A stretch of 64,000 bases of DNA from Arcobacter sp. CECT 8986 (GCF_004116725.1 NZ_PDKG01000004.1:186001-250000); one strand, 5' to 3'; positions 37,440 to 48,799 are shown, counted from the stretch's first letter. A program made the numbers and translations. Notes: generated by a model from the sequence alone, not told the origin.

Positions 37440-37769
37440 ATTTCCTACTAATCTTCCTACATATTCCCCAGCTAAAAGATGAAAATGTAAATGTGGAACT
37501 TCTTGTCCACCATGTTCTCCAATATTTGTAATAATTCTATAACCATCTTTTCTTACATCTAGTTTTTGTGCAACTTCATGAATAAAACTTGTCATTTTTG
37601 CCATTAATTCTGGTTCAATAACATCAAATGAATCATAATGTTTTTTTGGAATTATTAGAACATGAACTTTTGCTGCTGGATTAATATCATGAAAGCATAA
37701 AAAATCTTCATTTTCATGAACAGTATTATTTGGTATCTCACCATCTACAATTTTACAAAATATACACAT
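37431..37769 (-). CDS. HIT-family (HinT-like) nucleotide-binding protein
   Basis: The 112-residue protein has the histidine triad HLHFHLLAG near residue 97, the N-terminal CIFCKIVDGEIP zinc-like CxxC of many HinT proteins, and VLIIPKKHYDSF. HinT-type proteins hydrolyse purine-nucleotide phosphoramidates and AMP-lysine. It is monocistronic and converges on accA. Confidence 0.9.
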   Translation of the reverse strand: MCIFCKIVDGEIPNNTVHENEDFLCFHDINPAAKVHVLIIPKKHYDSFDVIEPELMAKMTSFIHEVAQKLDVRKDGYRIITNIGEHGGQEVPHLHFHLLAGEYVGRLVGNKK

Positions 37770-37826
37770 ATCTATTCCTTTAATTTTTATGATTTTATTA
37801 TAACCAAACTCTAATAAATTATTATG

Positions 37827-37832
37827 TATAAT
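37827..37832 (+). promoter_or_regulatory. -10 box upstream of pheS
   Basis: TATAAT in GTATAATCCC, 42 bases before the pheS GTG. The ribosome site is CAGGAG. Confidence 0.6.
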
Positions 37833-37874
37833 CCCTAAAAATTAGAAGATGAATATACTACAGGAGAATATTAA

Positions 37875-38867
37875 GTGAAAGAATGGATAGAAAAAATTGC
37901 TAATGCCAATTCACTTGAAGAATTAGAATCTTTAAGAGTTGAAACGCTTGGGAAAAAGGGTGTTTTAACAGCAGAATTTGCAAAACTAAAAACAATCCCA
38001 AATGAAGAAAAGAAAGCCTTTGCTCAAAATCTAAATGAGCAAAAAATTGCAATAACAGAAGCTATTGACAATAAAAAAGTTGTACTTGAAGAAGAAGCAC
38101 TAAATAAAAAATTAGAAGCTGAGAAAATTGATGTAACAAGATTTAACAATGAAGTTTCTTCAGCTGCAGTACATCCAGTGATAGACACTATGGATAGAAT
38201 TGTAACATATTTTCAAAACCTTAACTTTGCAGTTGAAGAAGGTCCACTTGTAGAAGATGACTTTCATAATTTTGAAGCTTTAAACTTACCAAAATACCAT
38301 CCTGCAAGAGATATGCAAGATACATTTTACAACAAAGATTTTACTGTATTAAGAACACATACTTCGCCTGTACAAATTAGAACTATGCTTAAACAAAAGC
38401 CACCAATTAGAATGATTGCACCAGGAACAGTATTTAGAAGAGACTTTGATTTAACTCACACACCAATGTTTCACCAAGTTGAAGGATTAGTTGTAGATGA
38501 TGCAGATAAAGTATCTTTTGCAAATTTAAAACATGTGTTAGTTGAATTTTTACAACATATGTTTGGAGATGTTGAAGTTAGATTTAGACCTTCATTCTTC
38601 CCATTTACAGAGCCAAGTGCAGAAGTTGATATTTCATGTGTATTCTGTAAAGGTAAAGGTTGTAGAGTATGTTCACATACAGGTTGGTTAGAAGTACTTG
38701 GATGTGGAGTTGTTGATCCAAATGTATTCAAAGCTGTTGGATATGAAAATGTTTCAGGTTATGCTTTTGGTTTAGGAGTAGAAAGATTTGCTATGTTAAT
38801 TCATAACATAGGTGATTTAAGATCTTTATTTGAGAGTGATTTAAAATTATTAGGACAGTTTAAATGA
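37875..38867 (+). CDS. pheS: Phenylalanyl-tRNA synthetase alpha subunit
   Basis: The 330-residue catalytic subunit of the class II PheRS has the N-terminal coiled coil (about 1-85), the class II motifs including [18 protein letters not shown] near 180, and [10 protein letters not shown] near 300. A four-cysteine stretch ([12 protein letters not shown], about 255-266) is typical of this subfamily and may bind zinc. It starts with GTG and overlaps pheT by 4 bases. Confidence 0.97.
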   Translation: MKEWIEKIANANSLEELESLRVETLGKKGVLTAEFAKLKTIPNEEKKAFAQNLNEQKIAITEAIDNKKVVLEEEALNKKLEAEKIDVTRFNNEVSSAAVHPVIDTMDRIVTYFQNLNFAVEEGPLVEDDFHNFEALNLPKYHPARDMQDTFYNKDFTVLRTHTSPVQIRTMLKQKPPIRMIAPGTVFRRDFDLTHTPMFHQVEGLVVDDADKVSFANLKHVLVEFLQHMFGDVEVRFRPSFFPFTEPSAEVDISCVFCKGKGCRVCSHTGWLEVLGCGVVDPNVFKAVGYENVSGYAFGLGVERFAMLIHNIGDLRSLFESDLKLLGQFK

Positions 38868-41185
38868 TAGTTACAAGAAAATGGTTAGAAGAATTTATTG
38901 ATATTTCAAAGATTTCAACTGAAGATATTTGCACAACTTTAAATGCAATTGGATTAGAAGTTGATAGTTTAGAAAAAGTTAGAATTGCTCCTAAAGTAGT
39001 AGTTGGAAAAGTATTAGAAAAACAAAAACATCCAGATGCAGATAAATTAAATATTTGCCAAGTTGACATAGGAACACAAACTGTACAAATTGTTTGTGGA
39101 GCAAAAAATGTTGATGCAGGTCAATATGTACCAGTTGCAACTGTTGGTTGTAAATTAGGTGAGGACTTTAAAATCAAAAAAGCAAAACTAAGAGGTGTTG
39201 AATCAAATGGTATGATTTGTTCTTCTACTGAATTAGGACTTGCAAAACTTAATAATGGAATTTTAGAACTTGATGATTCTATTGGAAAATTAGAAGTTGG
39301 AAAAGAACTAAATGAATATCCATTAATAAATGATGATATTATTGAAATAGAACTAACTGCAAACAGAGGCGATTGTTTAAGTATCAATGGTGTTGCAAGA
39401 GAGTTAAGTGCATTTTATAATATTCCTATTATTAAAAAAGAAAAAATATTAGATAATAACGAACTAGGTATTGGTCAATTTTTAGAAGTTGAGTGTCAAA
39501 GTTCTGTAAATAGTTCTTTAATTTTTAAAGCTATTGATTTTAATGAATTTAAACTACCAGTTTTATATAAAATTAGAGTAGGAATAATTGATAAATTTGA
39601 AGAAAATGACATAAGTGATGCTATTTCATATTCAACTCATTGTCATGGAGTTATCTTAAATGCATATGCAAATAAAGATGCAGATAAACTAAATGACTTA
39701 TCAGTAATTCATGTAAAAAAAGATAAAGATGGATTTGATAATGTATATGGAAAAGAGTTATTAAGTACTGTTTGTGTAGAGCATAAAAAATTAGAAGATG
39801 CAAGTGATTGTACTTATATTGTTGAAGCTTCTTATATAAATCCAGAAAAACTATCAAAAAAAGTTTTTGAAACAAAAAGAAAAACTGGTGAAATTTATTA
39901 TAGAACTTCAAGAGGAAGTGAACCAAATATTAAAGAAGGTATTGATTCTTTCACAACATTTATTTCGAAATTCGGAGCAAAAATATATAATGGTTCTGAA
40001 GCATTTGTAGAAGATATTCAACCTAAATATTTAGATATAAATATTGATAAAATCAACTCTATTATTGGTCAAGAGATTCCAAAAGCAGAAATTGAAAATA
40101 TTTTAACAGCTTTAGGATTTGAAGTAAAAGAGGGATTAAACAATGTATTCTCTATTCAAATACCTTTACACAGACACGATATAAAAAATATGGCTGATGT
40201 AACAGAAGAGATAGTAAGAATAGTTGGAATTGATAACATTAAAGCAAAACCTCTTGCGATTCAAGAAGTAAATAGATTTAATCAAACTGCTATTGACTTA
40301 ATCAAAAAAAATAAAATTAGAAGAAAAGCAATAGAAAATGGTTTCTATGAAACATTAACTTATGTATTTTCAAATAGAGAAAATTTACAAAAATATGGTT
40401 TTAAAGTAGTAAAAGAAGAGCTTGATATTTTAAATCCAATTGTAAATGAATTAAATACACTAAGAAGTACTATGCTTTTAAATTTAGTTGAAGCTTGTTC
40501 AAATAACTTTAAACAAGGAGTAAGAAGAGCATCTTTTTATGAAATTGGTAAAGTTATAGATGAGAATAGAGAAGAATCAACAAAAATAGCATTTATTTAT
40601 AGTGGAGCAAAAGAACAAGAGAGTTTTACAAATGCAGGTAAACCTGAGAATATTGACTTCTTTGATTTTGCAAAAAGAGTATTAAACTCAATTGGTAAAT
40701 TTGATTTAGTTCCAATGGAAAATATGCAAAACAAATTTATTCACCCTTATCAAAATGCACAAGTTATTATTGATGGCAAAGTTGCAGGTTATATTTGTAA
40801 ACTTCATCCAAGTGTAGCTGATGAGTTTGATTTACCAGATACTTTTATTTCAGAAATTGATTTTGATACAATAAATGATGAATTAATCAAAGTTCATTCA
40901 ACATCAAAATTCCAAGCTTCAAGAAAAGATTTAAGTATTATTGCACCAAAAGATATGCCATTTTCAAAAATTAAAAATGCAATTAAATCAATCAATGATA
41001 ATAATATTAAACAATTTAATTTAATTGATATCTATACAGATGAAAAACTTGAAAATAATGAGAGTTTAACAATTAGATTTGTTCTTCAAAATGATGATAA
41101 AACATTAGAAGAAGATGATATAACTGCAACAATGAATAAAATATTAGAAAAACTTGACTCTGAATTAAATATCGGATTAAGATAA
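38864..41185 (+). CDS. pheT: Phenylalanyl-tRNA synthetase beta subunit
   Basis: The 773-residue subunit has the N-terminal tRNA-binding domain ([24 protein letters not shown] near residue 45), the B3/4 editing domain, B5, the pseudo-catalytic core and the C-terminal anticodon-binding FDX-ACB domain (about 680-773, [13 protein letters not shown]). Length fits the family. It is followed 10 bases later by aroA. Confidence 0.96.
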   Translation: MIVTRKWLEEFIDISKISTEDICTTLNAIGLEVDSLEKVRIAPKVVVGKVLEKQKHPDADKLNICQVDIGTQTVQIVCGAKNVDAGQYVPVATVGCKLGEDFKIKKAKLRGVESNGMICSSTELGLAKLNNGILELDDSIGKLEVGKELNEYPLINDDIIEIELTANRGDCLSINGVARELSAFYNIPIIKKEKILDNNELGIGQFLEVECQSSVNSSLIFKAIDFNEFKLPVLYKIRVGIIDKFEENDISDAISYSTHCHGVILNAYANKDADKLNDLSVIHVKKDKDGFDNVYGKELLSTVCVEHKKLEDASDCTYIVEASYINPEKLSKKVFETKRKTGEIYYRTSRGSEPNIKEGIDSFTTFISKFGAKIYNGSEAFVEDIQPKYLDINIDKINSIIGQEIPKAEIENILTALGFEVKEGLNNVFSIQIPLHRHDIKNMADVTEEIVRIVGIDNIKAKPLAIQEVNRFNQTAIDLIKKNKIRRKAIENGFYETLTYVFSNRENLQKYGFKVVKEELDILNPIVNELNTLRSTMLLNLVEACSNNFKQGVRRASFYEIGKVIDENREESTKIAFIYSGAKEQESFTNAGKPENIDFFDFAKRVLNSIGKFDLVPMENMQNKFIHPYQNAQVIIDGKVAGYICKLHPSVADEFDLPDTFISEIDFDTINDELIKVHSTSKFQASRKDLSIIAPKDMPFSKIKNAIKSINDNNIKQFNLIDIYTDEKLENNESLTIRFVLQNDDKTLEEDDITATMNKILEKLDSELNIGLR

Positions 41186-41195
41186 AAGGAAATAA

Positions 41196-42470
41196 GTGGA
41201 AACATTAAACATAGAAAAACTAAACAAGCCATTTAATATTACAATAGATAATATAAGTAGTGACAAGTCAATATCTCATAGATGTGCAATGTTTTCACTA
41301 TTTTCAAATAAAACTTCATATATAAAAAATTATTTAACTGCTGAAGATACTTTAAATACACTTAGCATCGTAGAACAACTTGGTGCAAAAGTAAAAAGAG
41401 ATGGTTCATCAGTTGAAATTACACCAACAGATGAACTATTAGAACCAGATGATGTTTTAGATTGTGGTAATTCAGGAACAGCAATAAGACTTTTTTGTGG
41501 TTTACTTGCAAGTATAAATGGAGCTTTTACATTAAGTGGAGATAAGTATTTAAGAGCAAGACCAATGAAAAGAGTAGCTCAGCCACTAAGAGACATCGGT
41601 GCAAATATTGATGGAAGAGATAATGGAAATAAAGCTCCTTTATTTATTAGAGGTAATAAACTTAAAGCATTTAAGTACCAATCACCTATAAACTCTGCAC
41701 AAGTAAAATCTGCTATGATTTTGGCAGCTTTAAAAGCGGAAGATATATGTAAATACAAAGAAGAAGAACTTACAAGAGATCACACAGAAAGAATGTTAAA
41801 AGGTATGGGTGCAGATATTTTTACAGATAATGAAGGTTTTATAAATATTAAACCTTTATCTTCTCACTTAGAACCTTTAAATATTACAGTTCCAACTGAT
41901 CCCTCATCAGCATTTTTCTTTGCTGTTGCTGCTGCAATAAATGAAGGTTCTAAAGTTACAATTAAAAATGTAACTTTAAATCCAACAAGAATTGAAGCAT
42001 ACAAAGTTCTTGAAAAAATGGGTGCAAAAGTTCAATATATAGAAAAAGAGAATATTTATGAACCAATTGGAGATATTATTGTTGAACATAACCAATTAAA
42101 TGGTGTTGATGTAAGTGAAAATATATCTTGGTTAATTGATGAACTACCTGCTTTGTCAATTGCGATGAGTTTAGCAAAAGGAACTTCAAAAGTTTCAAAT
42201 GCCCATGAACTTAGAGTAAAAGAGAGTGATAGAATATCTTCTGTTGTTGAAAATTTAAAACTTTGTGGTGTTAATTATAAAGAGTTTGAAGATGGTTACG
42301 AAATAACTGGTGGAACAATAAATAAAGCCACTATAAATTCATATGGTGACCATAGAATTGCTATGAGTTTTGCAATTGCTGGAACAGTTTCAAATATGGA
42401 TATTGAAGATACACAATGTATTCAAACATCATTTCCAAACTTTAAAGATATTCTTAACACACTATATTAA
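41196..42470 (+). CDS. aroA: 3-phosphoshikimate 1-carboxyvinyltransferase (EPSP synthase)
   Basis: AroA joins PEP and shikimate-3-phosphate in the path to aromatic amino acids. The 424-residue enzyme has [12 protein letters not shown] near residue 22, [13 protein letters not shown] near 90, [12 protein letters not shown] near 120 and [13 protein letters not shown] near 340. The GTG start has AAAGGAAA upstream. ispH begins eight bases after its stop. Confidence 0.96.
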   Translation: METLNIEKLNKPFNITIDNISSDKSISHRCAMFSLFSNKTSYIKNYLTAEDTLNTLSIVEQLGAKVKRDGSSVEITPTDELLEPDDVLDCGNSGTAIRLFCGLLASINGAFTLSGDKYLRARPMKRVAQPLRDIGANIDGRDNGNKAPLFIRGNKLKAFKYQSPINSAQVKSAMILAALKAEDICKYKEEELTRDHTERMLKGMGADIFTDNEGFINIKPLSSHLEPLNITVPTDPSSAFFFAVAAAINEGSKVTIKNVTLNPTRIEAYKVLEKMGAKVQYIEKENIYEPIGDIIVEHNQLNGVDVSENISWLIDELPALSIAMSLAKGTSKVSNAHELRVKESDRISSVVENLKLCGVNYKEFEDGYEITGGTINKATINSYGDHRIAMSFAIAGTVSNMDIEDTQCIQTSFPNFKDILNTLY

Positions 42471-42478
42471 GGAAATAT

Positions 42479-43318
42479 ATGCAAGTAAAATTAGCTTCTA
42501 GTTATGGTTTTTGTTTTGGTGTAAAAAGAGCTATTAAAATAGCAGAATCATACAAAAACTCAGCAACAATGGGACCTTTAATTCATAATCAAAATGAAAT
42601 AGATAGATTAAAAGCCAATTTTAATGTTGGATTATATAACTCATTAGAAGAAGTTAAAAAAGAAGATACCGTTATAATTAGAACTCATGGTATTCCAAAA
42701 GATGATTTAAAAAATCTGAAAAAAAATAAAGCTGCAAAAGTTATAAATGCTACTTGTCCTTTTGTTACTACTCCTCAACAAATAGTAAAAAAAATGTCTA
42801 AAGAAAACTACTCAATTCTTATTTTTGGAGATAGTACTCATCCTGAAGTAAAAGGTGTTAAATCTTATGGTGAAGACCAAGAAGATGTTCATGTTGTAAT
42901 GAGTGTAAAAGACCTAGATAAACTAGATTTTAAACACGACAAAATTGCAACTGTTGCACAAACAACAAAGAAAAAAGAAGTATATTTAGAAATAGTAAAT
43001 GCACTTATTTTAAAGAATAAAGAAGTAAGAGTATTTAATACAATTTGTGATGCTACTTTTGAAAATCAAGATGCAGCAAGAGATCTTTCAAAAGAGGTTG
43101 ATATCATGATAGTAATTGGTGGAAAAAACTCATCAAATACAAAACAACTACAAGCAATATGCTTAGAAAACTGCCCTGATTCTTACCTAATTGAAGATTC
43201 AAAAGAGCTAGAAAATGATTGGTTCTTAAATAAAAAACTATGTGGCATAACAGCTGGTGCATCAACGCCAGATTGGATTATTCAAGAAGTTGTAAATAAA
43301 ATAGAAAAAGTTCACTAG
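42479..43318 (+). CDS. ispH: 4-hydroxy-3-methylbut-2-enyl diphosphate reductase
   Basis: IspH (LytB) makes isopentenyl and dimethylallyl diphosphate in the last MEP step using a 4Fe-4S cluster. The three cluster cysteines lie in YGFCFGVKRAI near residue 13, NATCPFVTTPQ near 97 and NTICDATFENQ near 192. Its 279 residues fit the family. It precedes rpsA, as in other Campylobacterota. Confidence 0.96.
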   Translation: MQVKLASSYGFCFGVKRAIKIAESYKNSATMGPLIHNQNEIDRLKANFNVGLYNSLEEVKKEDTVIIRTHGIPKDDLKNLKKNKAAKVINATCPFVTTPQQIVKKMSKENYSILIFGDSTHPEVKGVKSYGEDQEDVHVVMSVKDLDKLDFKHDKIATVAQTTKKKEVYLEIVNALILKNKEVRVFNTICDATFENQDAARDLSKEVDIMIVIGGKNSSNTKQLQAICLENCPDSYLIEDSKELENDWFLNKKLCGITAGASTPDWIIQEVVNKIEKVH

Positions 43319-43344
43319 ACATTTTGTTTTAAGTCAGTTTTAGA

Positions 43345-43350
43345 TATAAT
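43345..43350 (+). promoter_or_regulatory. -10 box upstream of rpsA
   Basis: TATAAT in GATATAATCG, 41 bases before rpsA, with the ribosome site GAAGGAAT. Confidence 0.6.
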
Positions 43351-43390
43351 CGTCCCATTTAATAAATAATGGTTAATACGAAGGAATAAT

Positions 43391-45043
43391 ATGGGTATCG
43401 ATGATATTGAAATTGGTGAAGACTTTGACTTTGAGCAAATGCTTAATGAGTCTTTTGAGAATGCTGAAAATAACTCTGTAGTAAATGGTGTAATTGTTGA
43501 AATTACTGATGATAGTGCGCTTGTTGATGTTGGTCAAAAAATTGAAGGTAAACTTAACATCTCTGAAATCACTGTAAATGGTGAATTAAAGTACAAAGAA
43601 GGTGATACTATCCCTGTAATGTTAATGGGAAATAGAGGTGAAAGACCTGCAATTTCTTATAGAAAAGTTTTACAAAAAGAGAAATTTGATGCATTTGTAG
43701 CACAACATAAAGATGATTTAGAAGATGTTACAGTAGAAGGTAAAGTAGTTTCTGTTAAAAACAAAGGTGGTTTCATCGTTGAAGATGAAGATGGATGTGA
43801 ATACTTTATGCCTATGGCACAATCTTACTTAAAAGTACACGGAGCAATTGGTAAAAAAATTAAAGCAAAAGTTTTAAAAGTAAATGAAAACCAAAACTCT
43901 ATTATAATCTCAAGAAAAAAACTTATAGAAGAAGCTAAAGCACAAAAAGATACTAAAATAGCTGAGATTTTAGAATCTGGTGAACCTGTAAATGGAACAA
44001 TCAAAAAAATTACTTCTTATGGTATGTTTGTTGATTTAGGTGGAATTGATGGTTTAGTAAACTACAATGAAATCTCTTACAAAGGTCCAGTTAACCCAGC
44101 TAATTATTATGAAGAAGGTGATGAAGTTACTGTTTCTATTTTATCTTATGATAAAGCAAAACAACACTTATCATTATCAATTAAAGCTGCTTTACCAAAT
44201 CCATGGGAAGAGATTAAAGATCAATTAGAAGTTGGAGATACAATTACTGTTACTGTTTCTAACTTTGAATCATATGGTGCATTTGTAGATTTAGGTAATG
44301 ACATTGAAGGTTTATTACATATTTCTGAAATCACTTGGAATAAAAACATTAAAAATCCAAAAGAGATTTTAACTTTAGGTGAAGAAGTTAATGTTGAAGT
44401 AATTGAACTAGACATTGATAAAAAAAGATTAAGAGTATCTTTAAAAAACCTACAAGAAAAACCTTTTGCTAAATTCATAAAAGAGCACAAAGTTGGTGAT
44501 ATCATCAATGGTAAAGTTGCTACTTTAACTGATTTTGGTGCATTTATCACACTTGGTGAAATTGATGGTTTATTACATAATGAAGAAGCTTCTTGGGAAG
44601 GTAACGCAAAATGTAAATCAATCTTCAAAAAAGGTGATGATGTAGAAGTTAAAATAATTAAAATTGATAAAGAAAAAGAAAATATTTCTTTAAGTATCAA
44701 AGAGATTACTGATTCTCCTGCTAAAAAATTCCAAGATGAACATAAAATTGGTGATATTATTAAAGGACCAATCAAAGATATTAAAGATTTTGGACTATTC
44801 ATTAAATTAGAAGATAATTTAGATGGTTTAGTTAGAACTGAAGATTTTGGACCATTAAAAGCTGATGAAATTAAAATTGGTGATGAAATTGAAGCAGTTG
44901 TAGTAAATATTGATACTAAGAAAAATAGAGTTAGATTATCAGTTAAAAGATTAGAGATTCAACAAGAAAGAGAAGTTTTAAAAGCTGTTAATGATGATTC
45001 TCATATGACTTTAGGTGATTTATTAAAAGATCAAATTAAATAA
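43391..45043 (+). CDS. rpsA: 30S ribosomal protein S1
   Basis: The 550-residue acidic protein consists of six S1 RNA-binding repeats. Each shows the GxVxxIxxxGxFVxLG pattern, for example near residues 200, 285, 370 and 455, with DGLVN, EGLLHISEITW and DGLLHNEEASW motifs. S1 brings mRNA to the ribosome. Fairly full length supports a complete six-domain protein. It has its own promoter and is followed by serA with another. Confidence 0.96.
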   Translation: MGIDDIEIGEDFDFEQMLNESFENAENNSVVNGVIVEITDDSALVDVGQKIEGKLNISEITVNGELKYKEGDTIPVMLMGNRGERPAISYRKVLQKEKFDAFVAQHKDDLEDVTVEGKVVSVKNKGGFIVEDEDGCEYFMPMAQSYLKVHGAIGKKIKAKVLKVNENQNSIIISRKKLIEEAKAQKDTKIAEILESGEPVNGTIKKITSYGMFVDLGGIDGLVNYNEISYKGPVNPANYYEEGDEVTVSILSYDKAKQHLSLSIKAALPNPWEEIKDQLEVGDTITVTVSNFESYGAFVDLGNDIEGLLHISEITWNKNIKNPKEILTLGEEVNVEVIELDIDKKRLRVSLKNLQEKPFAKFIKEHKVGDIINGKVATLTDFGAFITLGEIDGLLHNEEASWEGNAKCKSIFKKGDDVEVKIIKIDKEKENISLSIKEITDSPAKKFQDEHKIGDIIKGPIKDIKDFGLFIKLEDNLDGLVRTEDFGPLKADEIKIGDEIEAVVVNIDTKKNRVRLSVKRLEIQQEREVLKAVNDDSHMTLGDLLKDQIK

Positions 45044-45049
45044 TAAGTT

Positions 45050-45055
45050 TATAAT
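45050..45055 (+). promoter_or_regulatory. -10 box upstream of serA
   Basis: TATAAT six bases after the rpsA stop and 23 bases before the serA start; ribosome site AGAGGG. Confidence 0.5.
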
Positions 45056-45078
45056 AGAAAATAAGAGGGATTTGAAAA

Positions 45079-46662
45079 ATGAGTAAACATACAATCGTAG
45101 TTTGCGACCATATTCATGAGGATGGTTTAAACATCCTTAAAAATACAGAGGATGTAAATTACGTATATGCCGCTGACATAGATAAAACTGCACTTTTAGA
45201 TGTAATAAAAGATGCTGATGTAGCAATAACAAGAAGTTCTACAGATGTAGATGAAAAATTTTTAAATGCAGCAGTAAATTTAAAAGCTGTAGTTAGAGCA
45301 GGTGTTGGATACGATAATGTTGATATGGAAGGTTGTAGCAAAAGAGGAATTATTGCTATGAACGTTCCTACAGCAAATACAATTGCAGCAGTTGAACTTA
45401 CAATGGCTCATATGTTATCTTGTATGAGAAAATTCCCTTATGCACACAATCAATTAAAACAAGATAGAATCTGGAAAAGAGAAGATTGGTACGGAAATGA
45501 ATTATTTGGGAAAAAATTAGGTGTTATTGGTTTTGGTAATATTGGACATAGAGTTGCATTAAGAGCAAAATCTTTTGAGATGGATGTTGTAACTTATGAC
45601 CCATATATTCCTTCAACTAAAGCAACTGATTTAGGTGTTGAATATACTACAAACTTTGATGATATTTTAGCTTGTGATATTATTACAATACATACACCAA
45701 AAAATTCAGAAACTATTGATATGATTGGTGAAAAAGAGATTGCAAAAATGAAAGATGGAGTAATCCTAATTAACTGTGCAAGAGGTGGTCTTTATAATGA
45801 AGAAGCTCTTGTTAATGGTTTAAAATCTGGAAAAATTGCAATGGCTGGTATTGATGTATTTAAAAAAGAGCCTGCAACTGATCACCCATTATTAGACTTA
45901 GATAATGTAACAGTAACTGCACACTTAGGTGCAAATACAAAAGAATCACAAAAGAAAATTGCTGTTCAAGCAGCACAAAATGCTATTGAATCTGCAAGAG
46001 GAAGTTCTTATCCAAATGCGCTTAACTTACCAATTGATGAAAGTAAAATTCCTTCATTTGTAAAACCATATATTGAGTTAACACAAAAAATGGCATTTTT
46101 ACTTGCGCAAAGTGATAAAAGTGCTATTAGATCTATTAGTATTAGTGCAGAAGGTAAAATTGCTGAATATTTAGAATCTTTATCAACATTTGCTGCAGTT
46201 GGAGCACTATCTGTTTCAGGTGGAGAAGAAGTAAACTATGTAAATGCACAGTTCTGGGCAGAAGAAAAAGGTATCAAATTTGAAACTGCTGAACTTGCAC
46301 ACAATAGTGGATATAGCAATAAAGTAATCATTAAAATTACAACTGAAAAAGGTCTAAACACAATTGCTGGTACAGTTTTTGATGAAGACAAACAAAGAAT
46401 TATAAATATTAATAACTTTGCATTTGATATTGAACCAAAAGGTAATATGATTTTACTTAGAAACTCTGATGTACCAGGTGTAATTGGAGAAGTTGGTAAA
46501 GTATTAGGAAATGAAGGTATCAATATTGCTGACTTTAGACTATCTAGAGGTAAAGATGCAGCATTAGCAGTTATTCTTGTAGACGAAAAAATTAAAAATA
46601 ATGTATTAGAAAAATTAGTTAATTTAGAAGCAGCAATTTCTGTTTCTTATGCTGAAATTTAA
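45079..46662 (+). CDS. serA: D-3-phosphoglycerate dehydrogenase
   Basis: SerA begins serine synthesis. The 527-residue type has a catalytic domain, an NAD-binding domain (GVIGFGNIGHRVALRAK near residue 153), RGGLYNEEAL near 235, the catalytic His in TAHLGANTKESQ near 288, an intervening substrate-binding domain, and a C-terminal ACT domain (about 452-527) for serine feedback. Acidic and basic catalytic residues fit the family. efp follows 9 bases later. Confidence 0.95.
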   Translation: MSKHTIVVCDHIHEDGLNILKNTEDVNYVYAADIDKTALLDVIKDADVAITRSSTDVDEKFLNAAVNLKAVVRAGVGYDNVDMEGCSKRGIIAMNVPTANTIAAVELTMAHMLSCMRKFPYAHNQLKQDRIWKREDWYGNELFGKKLGVIGFGNIGHRVALRAKSFEMDVVTYDPYIPSTKATDLGVEYTTNFDDILACDIITIHTPKNSETIDMIGEKEIAKMKDGVILINCARGGLYNEEALVNGLKSGKIAMAGIDVFKKEPATDHPLLDLDNVTVTAHLGANTKESQKKIAVQAAQNAIESARGSSYPNALNLPIDESKIPSFVKPYIELTQKMAFLLAQSDKSAIRSISISAEGKIAEYLESLSTFAAVGALSVSGGEEVNYVNAQFWAEEKGIKFETAELAHNSGYSNKVIIKITTEKGLNTIAGTVFDEDKQRIININNFAFDIEPKGNMILLRNSDVPGVIGEVGKVLGNEGINIADFRLSRGKDAALAVILVDEKIKNNVLEKLVNLEAAISVSYAEI

Positions 46663-46671
46663 GGAGAATTA

Positions 46672-47232
46672 ATGGCAATTTCTATGAGTGAATTAAAAAA
46701 GGGATTAAAAATCGAAATCGATGGAATCCCTTACAAAATTACAGAATATCAACATGTTAAACCTGGAAAAGGTGCAGCATTTGTTAGATGTAAAATTAAA
46801 TCATTTTTAAATGGAAAAGTTATTGAAAAAACTTTTCATGCTGGAGATAAATGTGAAACTCCAGATTTACAGCAAAAAACTATGCAATATCTTTATGATG
46901 ATGGTGAAATGCTACAATTTATGGATAATACAACATATGAGCAAATTGGTTTAACTTATGACCAAGTTGGTGATACAGAAAAATGGATTATTGATGGAAT
47001 GAATGTTGATATGATGTTTTATAATGGTAATGCTATTACTGTTGAAGCTCCTGCAGTTGTTGAATTAAAAATTGTAGAAACTCCACCTAACTTTAAAGGT
47101 GACTCTCAAGGTGGTAAAAAACCTGCAACTTTAGAAAGTGGAGCAGTTGTACAAGTTCCTTTTCACTTAGTTGAAGAAGATGTTATCAGAGTTGATACTA
47201 AAACTGGTGACTACTTAGAAAAAGTAAAATAG
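46672..47232 (+). CDS. efp: Elongation factor P
   Basis: EF-P rescues ribosomes stalled at polyproline. The 186-residue protein has all three domains and the tip loop [10 protein letters not shown] with Lys33 at the usual modification site. Lysine there suggests a lysyl or similar modification (EpmA-type), but no modifying enzyme is in view. It follows serA closely in one operon and converges on ribD. Confidence 0.97.
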   Translation: MAISMSELKKGLKIEIDGIPYKITEYQHVKPGKGAAFVRCKIKSFLNGKVIEKTFHAGDKCETPDLQQKTMQYLYDDGEMLQFMDNTTYEQIGLTYDQVGDTEKWIIDGMNVDMMFYNGNAITVEAPAVVELKIVETPPNFKGDSQGGKKPATLESGAVVQVPFHLVEEDVIRVDTKTGDYLEKVK

Positions 47233-47240
47233 CCTAAAAA

Positions 47241-47264
47241 AAAGAGTGAATCTCTTCACTCTTT
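47241..47264. terminator. Terminator hairpin between efp and ribD
   Basis: Perfect 10-bp stem AAAGAGTGAA with TTCACTCTTT, loop TCTC. On the minus strand it is followed by an eight-T run, so it should terminate ribD strongly; the plus-strand T-run is poor. Confidence 0.75.
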
Positions 47265-47270
47265 AGCTAT

Positions 47271-48281
47271 TTACTTTCTTTTTAAATATATTAATTTATC
47301 ATTTCCTATAAAATTTTCATGAACAATTTCAAAATCTATATCCATACTATTTTCTATATTTAGTCCTGCTCTCATTTTTGGTGTAACTATTAATACCAAG
47401 AAATCAACTTTTTCTTTTAATTTATCCAGTAAATTATACCCACCTTCAATCATAACAAATTTATAGTCTAATAATTTAAATAAATCATTTGATATAGTTA
47501 CTTCTCTTTTTGGTACTTTAAATAAAGGTATATCTTTATCAAATATCTTTCTTTTTGAATAAATCATAACATTTGGTGCTCTTCCAATTACGTGTCTTGC
47601 ATCTAAAATTGGTTTATCTATTCTAACAGTATTTCCACCAATAACAAGCAAATCTATTCTATCTCTTAATGCATGAACATATGCAAGTGCATGATTTGAT
47701 GATATCTTTCCTCCATCAATTGTTCCATTTATTGTTTGTGCCATTTTATAGAATATAAAACTTCCACTATTCCACTTTATAAAAGGATATAAAAGCTCAT
47801 AAGCTTCTTTTTTCATACATCCTAGGTCATACTTTACTGAAGCTTTTTCTAATGTTTCTAGTCCACCTTTTGCCTCTTTATTTATATCTTCATGAGCTAC
47901 TACAACTCTTTTTGGTTTAAGCTCACTTAATAACTGTGCACAAGATGGTGTTTTGCCTATATGATTACAAGGTTCTAATGTAACATAAATAGTACAATCA
48001 TTAAAAAAGTCATTATGTTTTCTTTTTAAATAATCATGTATATCAAAACTATCATTTAATGTCTTAAGTACATCATTAGGATGGTATTTCAAAAAAGCTG
48101 TTTTAAGAGCATTTACTTCAGCATGTGCTTGACCTGCTTCTTTATGTGCTTCGATACTTAATATTTCACTATCGCCTTTTACAACAACACATCCAACAGC
48201 TGGATTAGGGTAAGTTAAAAACTGATATTTCCAAGCTTCATCAATAGCTAATTTCATAAAAAATTTATCATTTATTTTCAT
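47271..48281 (-). CDS. ribD: Bifunctional riboflavin deaminase/reductase RibD
   Basis: RibD carries out the second and third steps of riboflavin synthesis. The deaminase domain has the zinc motifs QAHAEVNAL near residue 50 and LEPCNHIGKTPSCAQ near 98; the reductase domain has KMAQTINGTIDG near 185 and DLLVIGGNTVRIDKP near 215. The ATG at 48281 has GGAA at good spacing; a TTG four codons earlier is not needed. Its 336 residues are slightly shorter than the E. coli protein (367). A 70-base gap separates it from rimP. Confidence 0.93.
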   Translation of the reverse strand: MKINDKFFMKLAIDEAWKYQFLTYPNPAVGCVVVKGDSEILSIEAHKEAGQAHAEVNALKTAFLKYHPNDVLKTLNDSFDIHDYLKRKHNDFFNDCTIYVTLEPCNHIGKTPSCAQLLSELKPKRVVVAHEDINKEAKGGLETLEKASVKYDLGCMKKEAYELLYPFIKWNSGSFIFYKMAQTINGTIDGGKISSNHALAYVHALRDRIDLLVIGGNTVRIDKPILDARHVIGRAPNVMIYSKRKIFDKDIPLFKVPKREVTISNDLFKLLDYKFVMIEGGYNLLDKLKEKVDFLVLIVTPKMRAGLNIENSMDIDFEIVHENFIGNDKLIYLKRK

Positions 48282-48370
48282 TGTTAATTCCAAATAATTT
48301 TTTGGTGATAGTATATATTAAAAGTAGTAAATAAGTAGTTAATTAAAGTAATAGAGTTTAGTTTACTCTA

Positions 48371-48799
48371 TTACCATTCAAAGTATGTAGCAGCAGAAAG
48401 TATAGAATCATAAGATACAGTTTCATCACCTAATTCAGTTTTGATAACTATATTTTCATCATCTGCACTTAATAATTCACCTTTATAAACTTCAGTTGCC
48501 ATATCTTTAACTTTTACTTTTTCTCCAACTGATGCTTTAAAATGTTCAATTTTTTTAAGTTTTCTTTCAATACCTGGTGAACTAACTTCTAAATAATAGT
48601 TACCTTGCATTGGCTCTTCTACATCTAAAATAGGTGAGATTAATCTTGATATTTCAGCACATTTATCTAAAGATACTCCATCTTTTGATGTAATATAAAT
48701 TCTATAAATATTCTTATCATTCTCTTTTGTAGTTACAATATCATACAATTGTGCACCACAACTATTTACTGTCATTTCAATAGATTCTTGTAAACTCAT
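48371..48799 (-). CDS. rimP: Ribosome maturation factor RimP
   Basis: RimP supports 30S assembly. The 142-residue protein has the N-terminal domain ([23 protein letters not shown] and [15 protein letters not shown] near 80) and a small C-terminal Sm-like domain. It is in the order infB-rbfA-rimP on the minus strand, five bases after rbfA. Confidence 0.93.
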   Translation of the reverse strand: MSLQESIEMTVNSCGAQLYDIVTTKENDKNIYRIYITSKDGVSLDKCAEISRLISPILDVEEPMQGNYYLEVSSPGIERKLKKIEHFKASVGEKVKVKDMATEVYKGELLSADDENIVIKTELGDETVSYDSILSAATYFEW

